From the NCBI GenBank assembly GCA_021819725.1, contig JAKAQR010000066.1, positions 3,083-10,993 on the forward strand: DNA of 7,911 nt, read 5' to 3'. Below the pieces are notes generated by a model. That model did not search any database and was not told the origin of the DNA. It saw nothing but the letters and a program-made list of their open reading frames with translations. Position numbers and translations under genes: made by a program. The stretch is from Actinomycetes bacterium. GTDB lineage: Bacteria; Actinomycetota; Acidimicrobiia; Acidimicrobiales; Acidimicrobiaceae. Shown piece by piece: positions 1-6,827 of the stretch (position 1 is its first letter; the number at the start of each line of letters is the position of its first letter).

Positions 1-132
1 GCAATACGGCGATTCACCCGCGGCCGATCCAAATCTCCCCGCGACAGACCGAGCGGCGAAATCCAGTCCGCAGACATGACCTTAGTCACAGATGCCGAGC
101 CCGTACTACTTGCGCAAATAGCGCAACAACAG
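1..132. other. left-edge stretch, possible fragment of a neighbouring gene
   Basis: No gene can be assigned with confidence. Two competing readings exist. On the plus strand, frame 2 is open from the edge to a TGA at 77-79 and gives a 25-residue polar tail (begins QYGDSPAADP, ends KSSPQT) that resembles a disordered C-terminus. On the minus strand, an ATG at 77-75 preceded by TAAGG opens a frame that runs off the edge (begins MSADWISPLG). A third plus-strand frame is open all the way from base 1 to a TAA at 235-237, but it would have to encode the perfect hairpin at 133-166. A small perfect stem (TTGCGC-AAATA-GCGCAA) lies at 110-126. Confidence 0.25.
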
Positions 133-166
133 AGAGGGACGGTGCGGATATACCGACCGTCCCTCT
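133..166. terminator. strong stem-loop downstream of the permease, likely terminator
   Basis: The arms AGAGGGACGGT (133-143) and ACCGTCCCTCT (156-166) are perfect 11-bp complements. The loop contains a further 3-bp CGG/CCG pairing around ATATA, with one bulged G at 144. On the minus strand it begins about 70 bases past the permease stop and is followed by CTGTTGTTGCGC, which is U-rich but not a classic U-run. GC-rich hairpins without a full U-tract are common terminators in high-GC Gram-positives. Because the stem is symmetric it could also end a plus-strand gene arriving from the left. Confidence 0.55.
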
Positions 167-233
167 GCAATAGTCCCAGAGTTGAGAAAGGTGAAGAATC
201 CTACGGTTTGGAACCCATCATCTTCCCGACGTG

Positions 234-1886
234 CTAATCGGCGAGGCTTGCCTCGCCACCGCCTTGGACTTCAAGGCGCACCTCGGCAGATCGGGTAAAG
301 GCTTCCTCGGTGTCTTGACTGTTACGACCCGATGCCACGGCCCATGCGTAAAACACTACGGCAAGCACGACATCCACCACGAGGTCAAAGGGATAGTGGA
401 TCAGACCCTTTCCGTGGTTGAATGGAGAGCCAAAGCGTGCAGCGCCAAAGTAAGCCATGGCCATCATTGCAAGCAGATAGACCGGAAGCCAGAGTCCTGA
501 CCGCCAATCCTCCCGCGTAATCTTCTCCACCGGTGCACCCAGTGCCGATGCGATCAAATAGACGACCGTACCACCCAGAATTCCAACAACAAGCTTCCAG
601 TCCACGCCCCAGCTTGACCAGTAGATGATGAGCGTGCCACCGATAAAGGCCAGCAAGCCAATCAACTTGGCTCCACCCAAGCGGAACGGGCGGTGCTTAT
701 CGTTGTGGTACTTCCTGAACACTGCGAGCGAGACCGGACCCATGATGTAAGTAAAAGCCGTCGCCGCGGAGATAACCCCCACCAGACTCTGCCAGCTTGG
801 GAATGGAAGCAGGAAGATGATCGCGAAGAGTACCGTGATGGACATAGCCCAGATTGGCACGCCAAAGCGCTCGGAGATACCCCGAAACTTGTTGCCGATG
901 TAGTTGTTGCGTGCTGAACCTAGGACGACACGTCCTCCAGAGGAGAGATAGACCAGTCCGGTTCCCGAGGGGGAGAGGACGGCATCAGCATAGAGGATCG
1001 ATGCCAACCAACCAAGCCCGATGATGGTAGCGACCTGGGCGAACGGCGAGGTATACGAGAGTGCTGCCCAGCCTTTGGCGATCGCATGCGGTGGCAGGGC
1101 CGCGATGAAGACCACCTGTACGAGGGTATAGACAAGAGCGCCAAGCAGAATCGCGGTGATGATCGCTCGCGGGATATCGCGCTGTGGGTTCTTCGCCTCA
1201 CCCGCGAGATCCACGGCCTGCCGGAAGCCAAGGAGCGAGAAGATGATACCACCCGATGCGATTGCGATGAAAACTCCGGCCGATCCATAGGGCATGAACC
1301 CAGAGCCGTGTGCCGTCGTGGCGGTATAGTTGCCCCAATGCTTGGCGACGAAGAGAATCACGATGATCGTCAAGGTCGGCGTGACGAACTTCAAGAACGT
1401 CACCACGCTGTTGATCTTGGCAAAGACCTTCACACCGTAGATATTGATGGCATAGAACACGAGCAGAATGATCGCCTCGACGATAAAGTCGAGTGTAGTA
1501 TTGCCGTTGAATGCAGTGATATAGTGCTCGGCGTACTGCACAACCGCCTCAGCCTCAATGGCAGGAACTGCGGCATAGCCGAGAAACGCGCCCCAGCTCA
1601 TGATGAAGCCGACGAGTGATCCATGCGAGAAGTGAGGAAATCGAGTAATTCCTCCAGCCTCCGGAAGCATACCCGAAAGTTCGGCATACACCAGTGCGAT
1701 GAACGTAACAATAACGGCCGCAATGATCCACGCTAGGATGGCCGCTGGGCCAGCATAGTTTGCGGCGTAGAGAACTCCGAAGAGCCAACCGGAGCCAATG
1801 ATGGCACCGAGGCCTGCGAAGCTCAAGTCGAGATATGACATCTCACGTCTCAGCCGCCCTCCGACGGCTGGTTTATCGGTTTGCAT
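234..1886 (-). CDS. APC-family amino-acid permease, aspartate/glutamate:H+ symporter-like
   Basis: This is a 550-residue integral membrane protein with about 12-14 hydrophobic segments. It belongs to the amino acid-polyamine-organocation superfamily, which imports amino acids by proton symport or exchange. The unwound first helix motif GAIIGSGWLFG is at residues 27-37. The family hallmark after helix 6, GFRQAVDLAGEAKNPQRDIP, lies at 220-239. A further conserved-looking segment, DAVLSPSGTGLVYLSSGGR, is at 301-319. These resemble the Bacillus YveA (aspartate:proton symporter) branch more than GABA or lysine permeases, but the substrate is inferred. The last about 30 residues are polar and Glu-rich, probably a cytosolic tail. 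The ATG start at 1886 is preceded by AAGGGGG eight bases upstream, which supports it. The gene stands alone, with a hairpin downstream and a 364-base regulatory gap upstream containing two tandem palindromes. Confidence 0.85.
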   Translation of the reverse strand: MQTDKPAVGGRLRREMSYLDLSFAGLGAIIGSGWLFGVLYAANYAGPAAILAWIIAAVIVTFIALVYAELSGMLPEAGGITRFPHFSHGSLVGFIMSWGAFLGYAAVPAIEAEAVVQYAEHYITAFNGNTTLDFIVEAIILLVFYAINIYGVKVFAKINSVVTFLKFVTPTLTIIVILFVAKHWGNYTATTAHGSGFMPYGSAGVFIAIASGGIIFSLLGFRQAVDLAGEAKNPQRDIPRAIITAILLGALVYTLVQVVFIAALPPHAIAKGWAALSYTSPFAQVATIIGLGWLASILYADAVLSPSGTGLVYLSSGGRVVLGSARNNYIGNKFRGISERFGVPIWAMSITVLFAIIFLLPFPSWQSLVGVISAATAFTYIMGPVSLAVFRKYHNDKHRPFRLGGAKLIGLLAFIGGTLIIYWSSWGVDWKLVVGILGGTVVYLIASALGAPVEKITREDWRSGLWLPVYLLAMMAMAYFGAARFGSPFNHGKGLIHYPFDLVVDVVLAVVFYAWAVASGRNSQDTEEAFTRSAEVRLEVQGGGEASLAD

Positions 1887-1944
1887 TGAGTAAGCCCCCT
1901 TGACTTTTGACTCGTGATGACGAGGCCACCATTGCGAGGCCTCT

Positions 1945-1974
1945 ATTATGACTAGGTCACCTTGACCATATTGA
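1945..1974 (-). promoter_or_regulatory. candidate permease promoter
   Basis: On the minus strand CATAAT (1950-1945) matches the -10 consensus at five of six positions. At an 18-bp spacing the -35 would be TCAATA (1974-1969), a poor match. Transcription would start near 1938, leaving a leader of roughly 50 bases before the permease ATG. The palindrome at 1955-1967 falls in the spacer between -10 and -35, which favours a repressor or a regulator that remodels the spacer. The weak -35 would also suit activation. This is inferred from position and consensus only. Confidence 0.4.
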
Positions 1975-1990
1975 TTAGGTCACTGTGACC
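1955..1990. promoter_or_regulatory. tandem palindromic operator upstream of the permease
   Basis: There are two near-identical inverted repeats: GGTCACCTTGACC (1955-1967) and GGTCACTGTGACC (1978-1990). Both have GGTCA/TGACC arms. The second is perfect to 6 bp around a single T. Their left halves share the direct repeat TAGGTCAC, spaced 23 bases apart, close to two helical turns. That places both sites on about the same face of the DNA and suggests a dimeric regulator binding cooperatively. The regulator is unknown and is not evident in the window. Confidence 0.6.
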
Positions 1991-2095
1991 CTCTCGAAGC
2001 CCTTGTAGACCTTCGATTGTGCCTAACCTAGTACACGCGATGGCGGTTGACCGGCGTTTTTGCCACAATTCCTATACATCTTCTCAATTCGGTAA

Positions 2096-2233
2096 CATTT
2101 TGTGTCGATAAGCCTTCTTCCTGAAAATCTCGCCACCTCGGCGCCCAGATTTTGCAGGTCCTCGGACCCCTACATCTCCCCCCTGTGAGGAGGTGCTCTG
2201 GATGAACCTGTTGGATACTTCTGACACAAAATG
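2096..2233. repeat. 11-bp perfect inverted repeat spanning the dab 3' flank
   Basis: CATTTTGTGTC at 2096-2106 is repeated in inverse orientation as GACACAAAATG at 2223-2233, with 116 bases between. The pair encloses the hairpin at 2124-2153 and most of the 3' flank of the PII-like gene. No target-site duplication flanks the pair and no transposase is present, so a MITE reading is weak. It could be a long-range RNA pairing or a chance match. Confidence 0.35.
2124..2153. terminator. hairpin, candidate terminator of the dab operon
   Basis: AAAATCT (2124-2130) pairs with AGATTTT (2147-2153). Inside it CGCC (2131-2134) pairs with GGCG (2140-2143) around a 5-base loop, with a CCC bulge. A-run, stem, then T-run is the layout of a bidirectional intrinsic terminator. 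Reading the minus strand it starts about 100 bases after the stop of the PII-like gene and ends in AGATTTT followed by CAGG, so the U-tract is short. Confidence 0.45.
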
Positions 2234-2250
2234 GTTGGCCGTCACAACGA

Positions 2251-2577
2251 TCACTGGAAGTATTCCGGGCGACTTACCCAGGTATCGGAGACCAGGAGTA
2301 CTCCGGAGCGGTGTGCAAGCAGTGACCGAAGACCGTCGAGTAAGGGCCTCACCCTCTCGGCGGGCAACACCACGGTAATTAGGGAAAGCGCATTTCGGTC
2401 GTTGAAGAGCAGACGTCCCTGGTGATACCCGCTATGGCCAAGGCCAGAGACGTTCGACACCACGGTGAATCCGGTTGCACCCACCTCGGACAAGAGCTCA
2501 GTGATAAGGGGAACATCCTCACCACCAATCACGACCTCGATCCTTGTCATTTGCGCCAATGCCCAGCTTTCATCCAT
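2251..2577 (-). CDS. PII-like signalling protein of the DAB operon (CPII-type)
   Basis: This 108-residue protein has a PII fold pattern. There is a first beta strand TRIEVVIGG (11-19), a helix PLITELLSEVGATG (23-36), strand FTVVSNVSG followed by the GLG turn (45-47), a strand SLITVVLP (65-72), a second helix at 73-88, and a last strand GVLLVSD (92-98). The T-loop (about 48-64) is short and has no Tyr at the GlnB uridylylation position. The usual B-loop TGKxGDGKI is replaced by AHRSG. The C-terminus DTWVSRPEYF is unlike GlnB. Carboxysome-associated CPII from Thiomonas, a relative by context, binds ADP/AMP with bicarbonate, so a role in tuning the pump is inferred. The ATG at 2577 overlaps the dabA end by 8 bases and is preceded at 8 bases by GAGGAGGT. 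The internal Met10 lacks such a site. It is the last gene of the operon. Confidence 0.75.
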   Translation of the reverse strand: MDESWALAQMTRIEVVIGGEDVPLITELLSEVGATGFTVVSNVSGLGHSGYHQGRLLFNDRNALSLITVVLPAERVRPLLDGLRSLLAHRSGVLLVSDTWVSRPEYFQ

Positions 2578-5098
2578 GGGTACTTACCTCCTCGGTATAG
2601 GTTGCAGCGGGTCTCCACTGGACCCAACTACCGTCACTGCGACGGATCTTCCAGGTATCGTGCTCGTCGTCACGCGCAGCCAAATGCACCCACTGCCCGT
2701 CGAAGAGTTCACGCAGAACCGGGTTGCGGTTGATGACCGCGTCGAGGCGGATCTGTGGAGCCTGGACAACGGTGAGTAGCCGCAGCGGCTCATGATAAGT
2801 CCGGCCACTCTCGAAGAGCGATTGGAGGGGCAGGCCAACCTTCAAGTCGCCTCCGGCACCGGCGACCACGCCTACTCCGGCAACGATGTTGTGGACGGTT
2901 TTGTCTCCGGCGGAGAGTACCTCTGGATCAACGGTTGAGAAGTAGTACTGCGCGTTGATCCAATGGGCAACGACCATAGGCGCGGTGAGGATCGTCTCCA
3001 AGGCAACGCCATCTGGGTCCACGGATGCATCATAGGAGTGTAGGAAGCAGCGACCCTCCAGATCGACACCGGCGGTCACGCTCCGTGGAGCAACGATGAA
3101 TGCGGCGTTTCGGGCTAACCCCCATTCAGGCTGCACCTGGGCCCAATCTGTGGAACGCGCGGCCACCTGAGCTACGGCGTTGCGACCCTTCTTCACCCCT
3201 GGCAAGAGCCGAGCACGCTCCTTAGCCAGTGCCGCGCCCGCGCGCTCGAGATCTGCGGCCAGCACAGCGATACCGTCGTGATGTGACGGTGGCACGAGAT
3301 GCAGGTCGTAGATGACGACCGTATCGGTCGCGGTGTCGTGTTCGCCTGCGACAAAGACCGTCCCCCCAGGTATGAAGATCCCCCGTTGAGCAAGCAATTC
3401 ACGAGTTCTCGTCCGGTTCAAGATCCAGGCTGCAGCGCGAGCGCTCGCGCCGCCCCTATTCCCTCCACAGGCTCCGCAGTCAAGCGCAGAGGCATACGGG
3501 TTGTTTTCCGTGGTGCTGCCATGCCCACAGAGCAGAACCAGCGAGGCAAAATCCCGGGTGAGACCCATGGTGGTCAGAGCCGTCTCGGCAAACAGCGCCT
3601 GCTCTTCATCGCTCATCCCACCGTCGTTGGGATCGGTTTCGATCACCGTGGCGACTGACGGTGCCAGCGATGCACGCAGCGCGCTACGCAACTTCGCATA
3701 CGATCTCGGAAAGAAGGTCTTGGCGGCGGATATCGGACCAGCCAGGAAGCCGCTGGCTTCGGCGAGGATGAACGGAGACACCGCTGCCTTCTTGGCGGTA
3801 TCGAACATCATATGAGCGCCAGCCTCTACCTGGCGACCACGAAGGTGGCGACTCGCGGTTACGTCGGCGTTGTGCGGCTTCTCCATGGTCCTCGAGCCGG
3901 GTCTGAGTAGCACTGGGCACAGATCGACGGCTTCGGTCGATCCCCAGGGCTGATGGCGGATCGGCAGTGCAAAGAAGCCAGCAAATCCAAACGTCTCGTA
4001 CGGACCAACCGCTTCGAGGTGGCGGCGCAGTCCCTCGGAGCGCACATCGATGCAAAAGACAGCCTGGGCAGAGGGCGTCTGAGTCGAAAGCCCATCAACC
4101 TCTGTGTTCAAAGAGTCGAGCAGTCGATCACGATAGTGGCCCTCGTAGGCCCTGAGCCAGACCTGCGCGGCCTCAGCACCAGACAGCGCAAACAGCTCCT
4201 CGCGCACATCGGCTGGAAAAGCCTCGACATCCAAGCGTGGCGGCTCGAGCCGCCGAGCTTCACAACTTCGAGGCGCCTCGTCCAACCCCCTGTGGTGTTG
4301 GTAGAAAGCTGAGCTACCCATCGCTCCCTCTCCGTTCGTGGCCGCGACCGACAATGCGGCCTCATAGCTGAGACGAACCGCCAGGTAGTCAACCAGATGC
4401 AGAGCTGGGCCCGGCTGATAGGGTGCGGCCCACCGAGAGCGCCACTTGGCGTGCCCAGCCCACCCAGGCATCCGTGCCAGCTGACGAGCCAGCTCTGCAA
4501 CTCGGTCCTCCTCGGGCACGCCGAGCCGGTCGAGGCCGAGCAGAATCGCATCCTCGGGCTGGGTCGGGAGCTCGGCAAGGCGGCCCCTCCCGGATTTCCC
4601 CAAGATCCTGCGGAGTGTCGGGTCTGAGGGTATGATCGCCCGCCAGGCAGTATAGAACCCACTGGCTGCATGGGTAGGAACCATGCCCGCAAGGAATGCG
4701 GCACTCCACTTGGCGACCTCCCGATCCGTAGTTGCGGCGATTTCGGTACCATGAGCCAAGTCATGGCGCTCCGTAGCCGTCAGGACCACAACATCGCTGA
4801 TCCCTTTGCCACCATGGGTAACTGGGCAATCCCCAAGAGCTGCCCGCAGATCATCATTGGTAATTCGTTGGCTCGCATACTCCTCGGCGAACAGCGATGG
4901 TGACGGGTATCCGCAGATGCCAAGCACACGACTTGCGTAGGTAACCGCTTCGGCGAAGGGCATTTGACGGAGATCCCACAAAGGGTTTACTGCGATGACG
5001 GTTGAGAGCGGCCACAACGGGGCGATCAGTCGGGCTGCCTCGTCGACTTGGACGAGCAGTCGTGTCCGAGCAGCGAGCAGTTCATCAGTAGTGTTCAC
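2570..5098 (-). CDS. dabA: DabA, zinc-containing subunit of the DAB inorganic-carbon pump (DUF2309)
   Basis: DabA is a cytosolic, membrane-associated protein. With DabB it converts CO2 to bicarbonate in one direction, driven by the ion gradient. The protein is 842 residues from the GTG at 5098, similar to short-form DabA. The beta-carbonic-anhydrase-like zinc site is intact: Cys349 and Asp351 in VFCIDVRSEG, His526 in LLCGHGSTTENNPY and Cys541 in ALDCGACGGNRGG. The His-to-Cys spacing of 15 equals that of Halothiobacillus DabA (H524/C539). The N-terminal LIAPLWPLSTVIAVNPLWDL is also typical of the family. A TTG at 5116 would add six residues, but the GTG at 5098 is preceded by GGAGGG at six bases and overlaps the dabB stop as GTGA, so I choose it. 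The ribosome binding site of the PII-like gene lies in its last codons. No frameshift or truncation is visible. Confidence 0.93.
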   Translation of the reverse strand: MNTTDELLAARTRLLVQVDEAARLIAPLWPLSTVIAVNPLWDLRQMPFAEAVTYASRVLGICGYPSPSLFAEEYASQRITNDDLRAALGDCPVTHGGKGISDVVVLTATERHDLAHGTEIAATTDREVAKWSAAFLAGMVPTHAASGFYTAWRAIIPSDPTLRRILGKSGRGRLAELPTQPEDAILLGLDRLGVPEEDRVAELARQLARMPGWAGHAKWRSRWAAPYQPGPALHLVDYLAVRLSYEAALSVAATNGEGAMGSSAFYQHHRGLDEAPRSCEARRLEPPRLDVEAFPADVREELFALSGAEAAQVWLRAYEGHYRDRLLDSLNTEVDGLSTQTPSAQAVFCIDVRSEGLRRHLEAVGPYETFGFAGFFALPIRHQPWGSTEAVDLCPVLLRPGSRTMEKPHNADVTASRHLRGRQVEAGAHMMFDTAKKAAVSPFILAEASGFLAGPISAAKTFFPRSYAKLRSALRASLAPSVATVIETDPNDGGMSDEEQALFAETALTTMGLTRDFASLVLLCGHGSTTENNPYASALDCGACGGNRGGASARAAAWILNRTRTRELLAQRGIFIPGGTVFVAGEHDTATDTVVIYDLHLVPPSHHDGIAVLAADLERAGAALAKERARLLPGVKKGRNAVAQVAARSTDWAQVQPEWGLARNAAFIVAPRSVTAGVDLEGRCFLHSYDASVDPDGVALETILTAPMVVAHWINAQYYFSTVDPEVLSAGDKTVHNIVAGVGVVAGAGGDLKVGLPLQSLFESGRTYHEPLRLLTVVQAPQIRLDAVINRNPVLRELFDGQWVHLAARDDEHDTWKIRRSDGSWVQWRPAATYTEEVSTHG
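2586..2593 (-). promoter_or_regulatory. ribosome binding site of the PII-like gene inside dabA
   Basis: GAGGAGGT on the minus strand encodes the Glu-Glu-Val near the DabA C-terminus and sits 8 bases before the ATG at 2577. It decides that start over the internal ATG at codon 10 and indicates translational coupling. Confidence 0.75.
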
Positions 5099-6699
5099 GC
5101 CACACCCTCCGTCCAAATGGCAGTCGTCTGAACAGTACCTCCACGCGAGCCCACCCAGGGATCCACAGAGCCCGGAGTACTCCTCTGCGGGCCTGTTATG
5201 GCTGGCGGTGCGCCAGCTGCTATCAAGCTTGCCACCAATCGCTGCCGGATGCTAGAGACCCGGAGAAGGCCCGCAATCGCAAGTCCTCCCGCACCCATAG
5301 TCAACAACCACCAAGGACTGAGCGTACCGATCCCCGCGATTGGGAGTGCTGGACCGATCCAGTCACCCAAACCACCCAAGACCAGCCCATAAAGTGCTCC
5401 AGCAGCAAGCATTGAGGCCACCCACGCGGCTGCAACACCCACTGAGCCTGGACGCCGCGCCCACCATGCCCAGCCTGCTGCTGCAGCGGTTGCAGCGGTG
5501 AAGACAAGCAATACCGCACCACCGCGATGTTCCAGGACTCCGGGAATAGCGGTCATTACACCGACCGCTGCCACTGCCGTAGCCCCCGCTGCCAGTAACC
5601 GCACAAGGGTGGAGCCCACACGAGCCGGCGCGATAGGCTCCTCGCCAAGGCGAGGGACTTGTGAGCCAGAGCCGAAGAACAACGTCGCCTTGTACATGCC
5701 GTGGCCAACCAGGTGGACCAACGCCGCCAGGTAAGCTCCGACTGCGCATTCGGCAATCATGAAGCCCATCTGACCCATCGTTGAGAACACCAAAGCTCCC
5801 TTGACGTCTGGCCTGCGGGTCATGAGTGCCGTCGCCACGATTGCGGTGCCTGCGGCGACCGTAAACGCTACTACCATGGCGAACATCGAGTCACCGGCTA
5901 GCGCACCGAGACGTATCAGCAGGATTCCACCACCGTTGACAACCCCGGCATGGAGCAGGGCTGATGCTGGCGTCGGCGCCGACACGGTGCCCGGCAGCCA
6001 ACGCCCAAAGGGCCCCTGAGCAGAACGCGAAAGTGCTGCGACCACGATAAGGAGTGCCACCGCGCCTGAAAGCCCACCGATGGCTCCAGCTGCCAGGCGT
6101 AGCGCATGCGCGGAGACCACATCGACGTTCCCCGCTCGTAACCAGATAATGACCGCGGCACCCACCAAGGCTGCGTCGCCAAGGACGAACATTCCCAAGG
6201 TACGTCGGGCAGACGTCCGCACTCCCGGCAGATCCGGTCGCGCCCCGACCACGACTACAAAGCCGATCCCTGCAACCACCCAAGCGGCGACCAAGCCTGC
6301 GACCGTTATCGATGTGCTCACAACCGCCATCGCGGTCACCACCACGTTCGCCGCAGCGAAGAAGCGCTCAGCCTTCGGGTCGGCCTGTAGATACCGAAGG
6401 CCATAGCTTTGCACCACCGCACCAACCCCGCAGATGAGGACCAGAAGCGTTACCGTGAGTGGGTCTGCCCAAAGGCCCAGAAATGGATGACCATGGGCAC
6501 CCCCTAAGGTGATCCCAAAAGATCCACGAAGTGCAACCGCCACAGCGGTACCGAAGGCAAACAGCGCCGACATCCAGCCAAGTTCCGTCACTATTCGACG
6601 GCGACGATTCGATCCCTTGGCGCCAACCACTGCGATAGCGGACCCTACGATTGGCATCAGCACCGCTGCGCCGAGGAGCCACTGTGTAAAGACGTCCAT
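5095..6699 (-). CDS. dabB: DabB, NuoL/ND5-like proton-channel subunit of the DAB pump
   Basis: DabB is a polytopic membrane protein of 534 residues from the ATG at 6699, shorter than respiratory NuoL. It belongs to the proton-conducting antiporter family (complex I NuoL/M/N, Mrp) and forms the membrane half of the DAB carbon pump. The core helix region reads SRSAQGPFGRWLPG (223-236) followed by APTPASALLHAGVVNGGG (241-258). The broken-helix motif HLVGHGMYKATLFFGSG (329-345) is intact. The Lys of the usual KSAQ motif is Arg225 here, and no Glu is evident where antiporter subunits carry the helix-5 Glu (the segment reads VAAWVVAGIG). ATG 6699 has GAGGGGAG six bases upstream, while the TTG codons at 6705 and 6702 are too close to it. 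The following dabA overlaps by four bases. A free-standing NDH-1 subunit is excluded by the dabA neighbour. Confidence 0.88.
   Translation of the reverse strand: MDVFTQWLLGAAVLMPIVGSAIAVVGAKGSNRRRRIVTELGWMSALFAFGTAVAVALRGSFGITLGGAHGHPFLGLWADPLTVTLLVLICGVGAVVQSYGLRYLQADPKAERFFAAANVVVTAMAVVSTSITVAGLVAAWVVAGIGFVVVVGARPDLPGVRTSARRTLGMFVLGDAALVGAAVIIWLRAGNVDVVSAHALRLAAGAIGGLSGAVALLIVVAALSRSAQGPFGRWLPGTVSAPTPASALLHAGVVNGGGILLIRLGALAGDSMFAMVVAFTVAAGTAIVATALMTRRPDVKGALVFSTMGQMGFMIAECAVGAYLAALVHLVGHGMYKATLFFGSGSQVPRLGEEPIAPARVGSTLVRLLAAGATAVAAVGVMTAIPGVLEHRGGAVLLVFTAATAAAAGWAWWARRPGSVGVAAAWVASMLAAGALYGLVLGGLGDWIGPALPIAGIGTLSPWWLLTMGAGGLAIAGLLRVSSIRQRLVASLIAAGAPPAITGPQRSTPGSVDPWVGSRGGTVQTTAIWTEGVA
5105..5110 (-). 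promoter_or_regulatory. ribosome binding site fixing the dabA start
   Basis: GGAGGG on the minus strand, within the last dabB codons, lies six bases before GTG 5098. It favours the GTG over the upstream TTG at 5116, which has no such site. The GTGA overlap (5098-5095) implies stop-restart coupling. Confidence 0.7.
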
Positions 6700-6796
6700 C
6701 AACAACTCCCCTCAGGGTCTACAGTCCGCCCCAGTCCCATGGCTACCCTCCCGTACTTACTTACGAATTCTGTTTCGTGAGTTATTCACCGCTGTT

Positions 6797-6827
6797 ATTA
6801 TAACCAATGCCACGAGTGATCGGTCAC
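6797..6827 (-). promoter_or_regulatory. candidate promoter of the dabB-dabA-PII operon
   Basis: The minus strand carries a perfect -10, TATAAT (6802-6797), with an upstream TGG that could act as a partial extended -10. The best -35 is GTGACC (6827-6822), four of six matches at a long 19-bp spacing. It lies within the inverted repeat at 6810-6833. A consensus TTGACA at 6848-6843 is 40 bases from this -10, too far to pair with it. The leader to the dabB ATG would be about 90 bases. Read on the plus strand the same A/T block gives TATTAT (6796-6801), so it may serve the divergent regulator as well. Confidence 0.5.

Larger units (their letters stand above)
1887..2250. other. intergenic region between the dab operon and the permease
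   Basis: No credible gene is visible in these 364 bases. From the permease side the region holds: the permease ribosome binding site (AAGGGGG); a likely -10 on the minus strand (CATAAT, 1950-1945); two tandem GGTCA-N3-TGACC palindromes (1955-1990); a GC-rich stretch with a small CGGT-TG-ACCG palindrome near 2045-2054; an A/T-richer stretch at about 2057-2130; a hairpin at 2124-2153; and a short GGTCC-TC-GGACC palindrome at 2157-2168. The strong GAGGAGG at about 2187-2193 on the plus strand precedes only a short frame that is antisense to the PII-like gene. Confidence 0.6.

Noticed and set aside
1086..1619. Long plus-strand open frame (177 codons) inside the permease
   Set aside because: It is antisense to an unmistakable APC permease, and its translation is charged and lacks recognisable motifs.
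2047..2153. Possible plus-strand small RNA from TTGACC (2047) and TATACA (2073) to the hairpin at 2124-2153
   Set aside because: The 20-base spacer between the boxes is too long for a typical promoter, and the hairpin is better explained as the dab 3' terminator.
2096..2233. MITE-like element with 11-bp terminal repeats
   Set aside because: There is no target-site duplication, no transposase and no second copy in the window.
2193..2378. Short plus-strand frame with a strong AGGAGG site eight bases before ATG 2202
   Set aside because: Most of it is antisense to the PII-like gene, its arginine-rich translation resembles a shadow frame, and there is no convincing promoter.
4108..4764. Long minus-strand frame (218 codons) overlapping dabA in another frame
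   Set aside because: It is a shadow of dabA, whose frame carries all the conserved motifs. The shadow has none.
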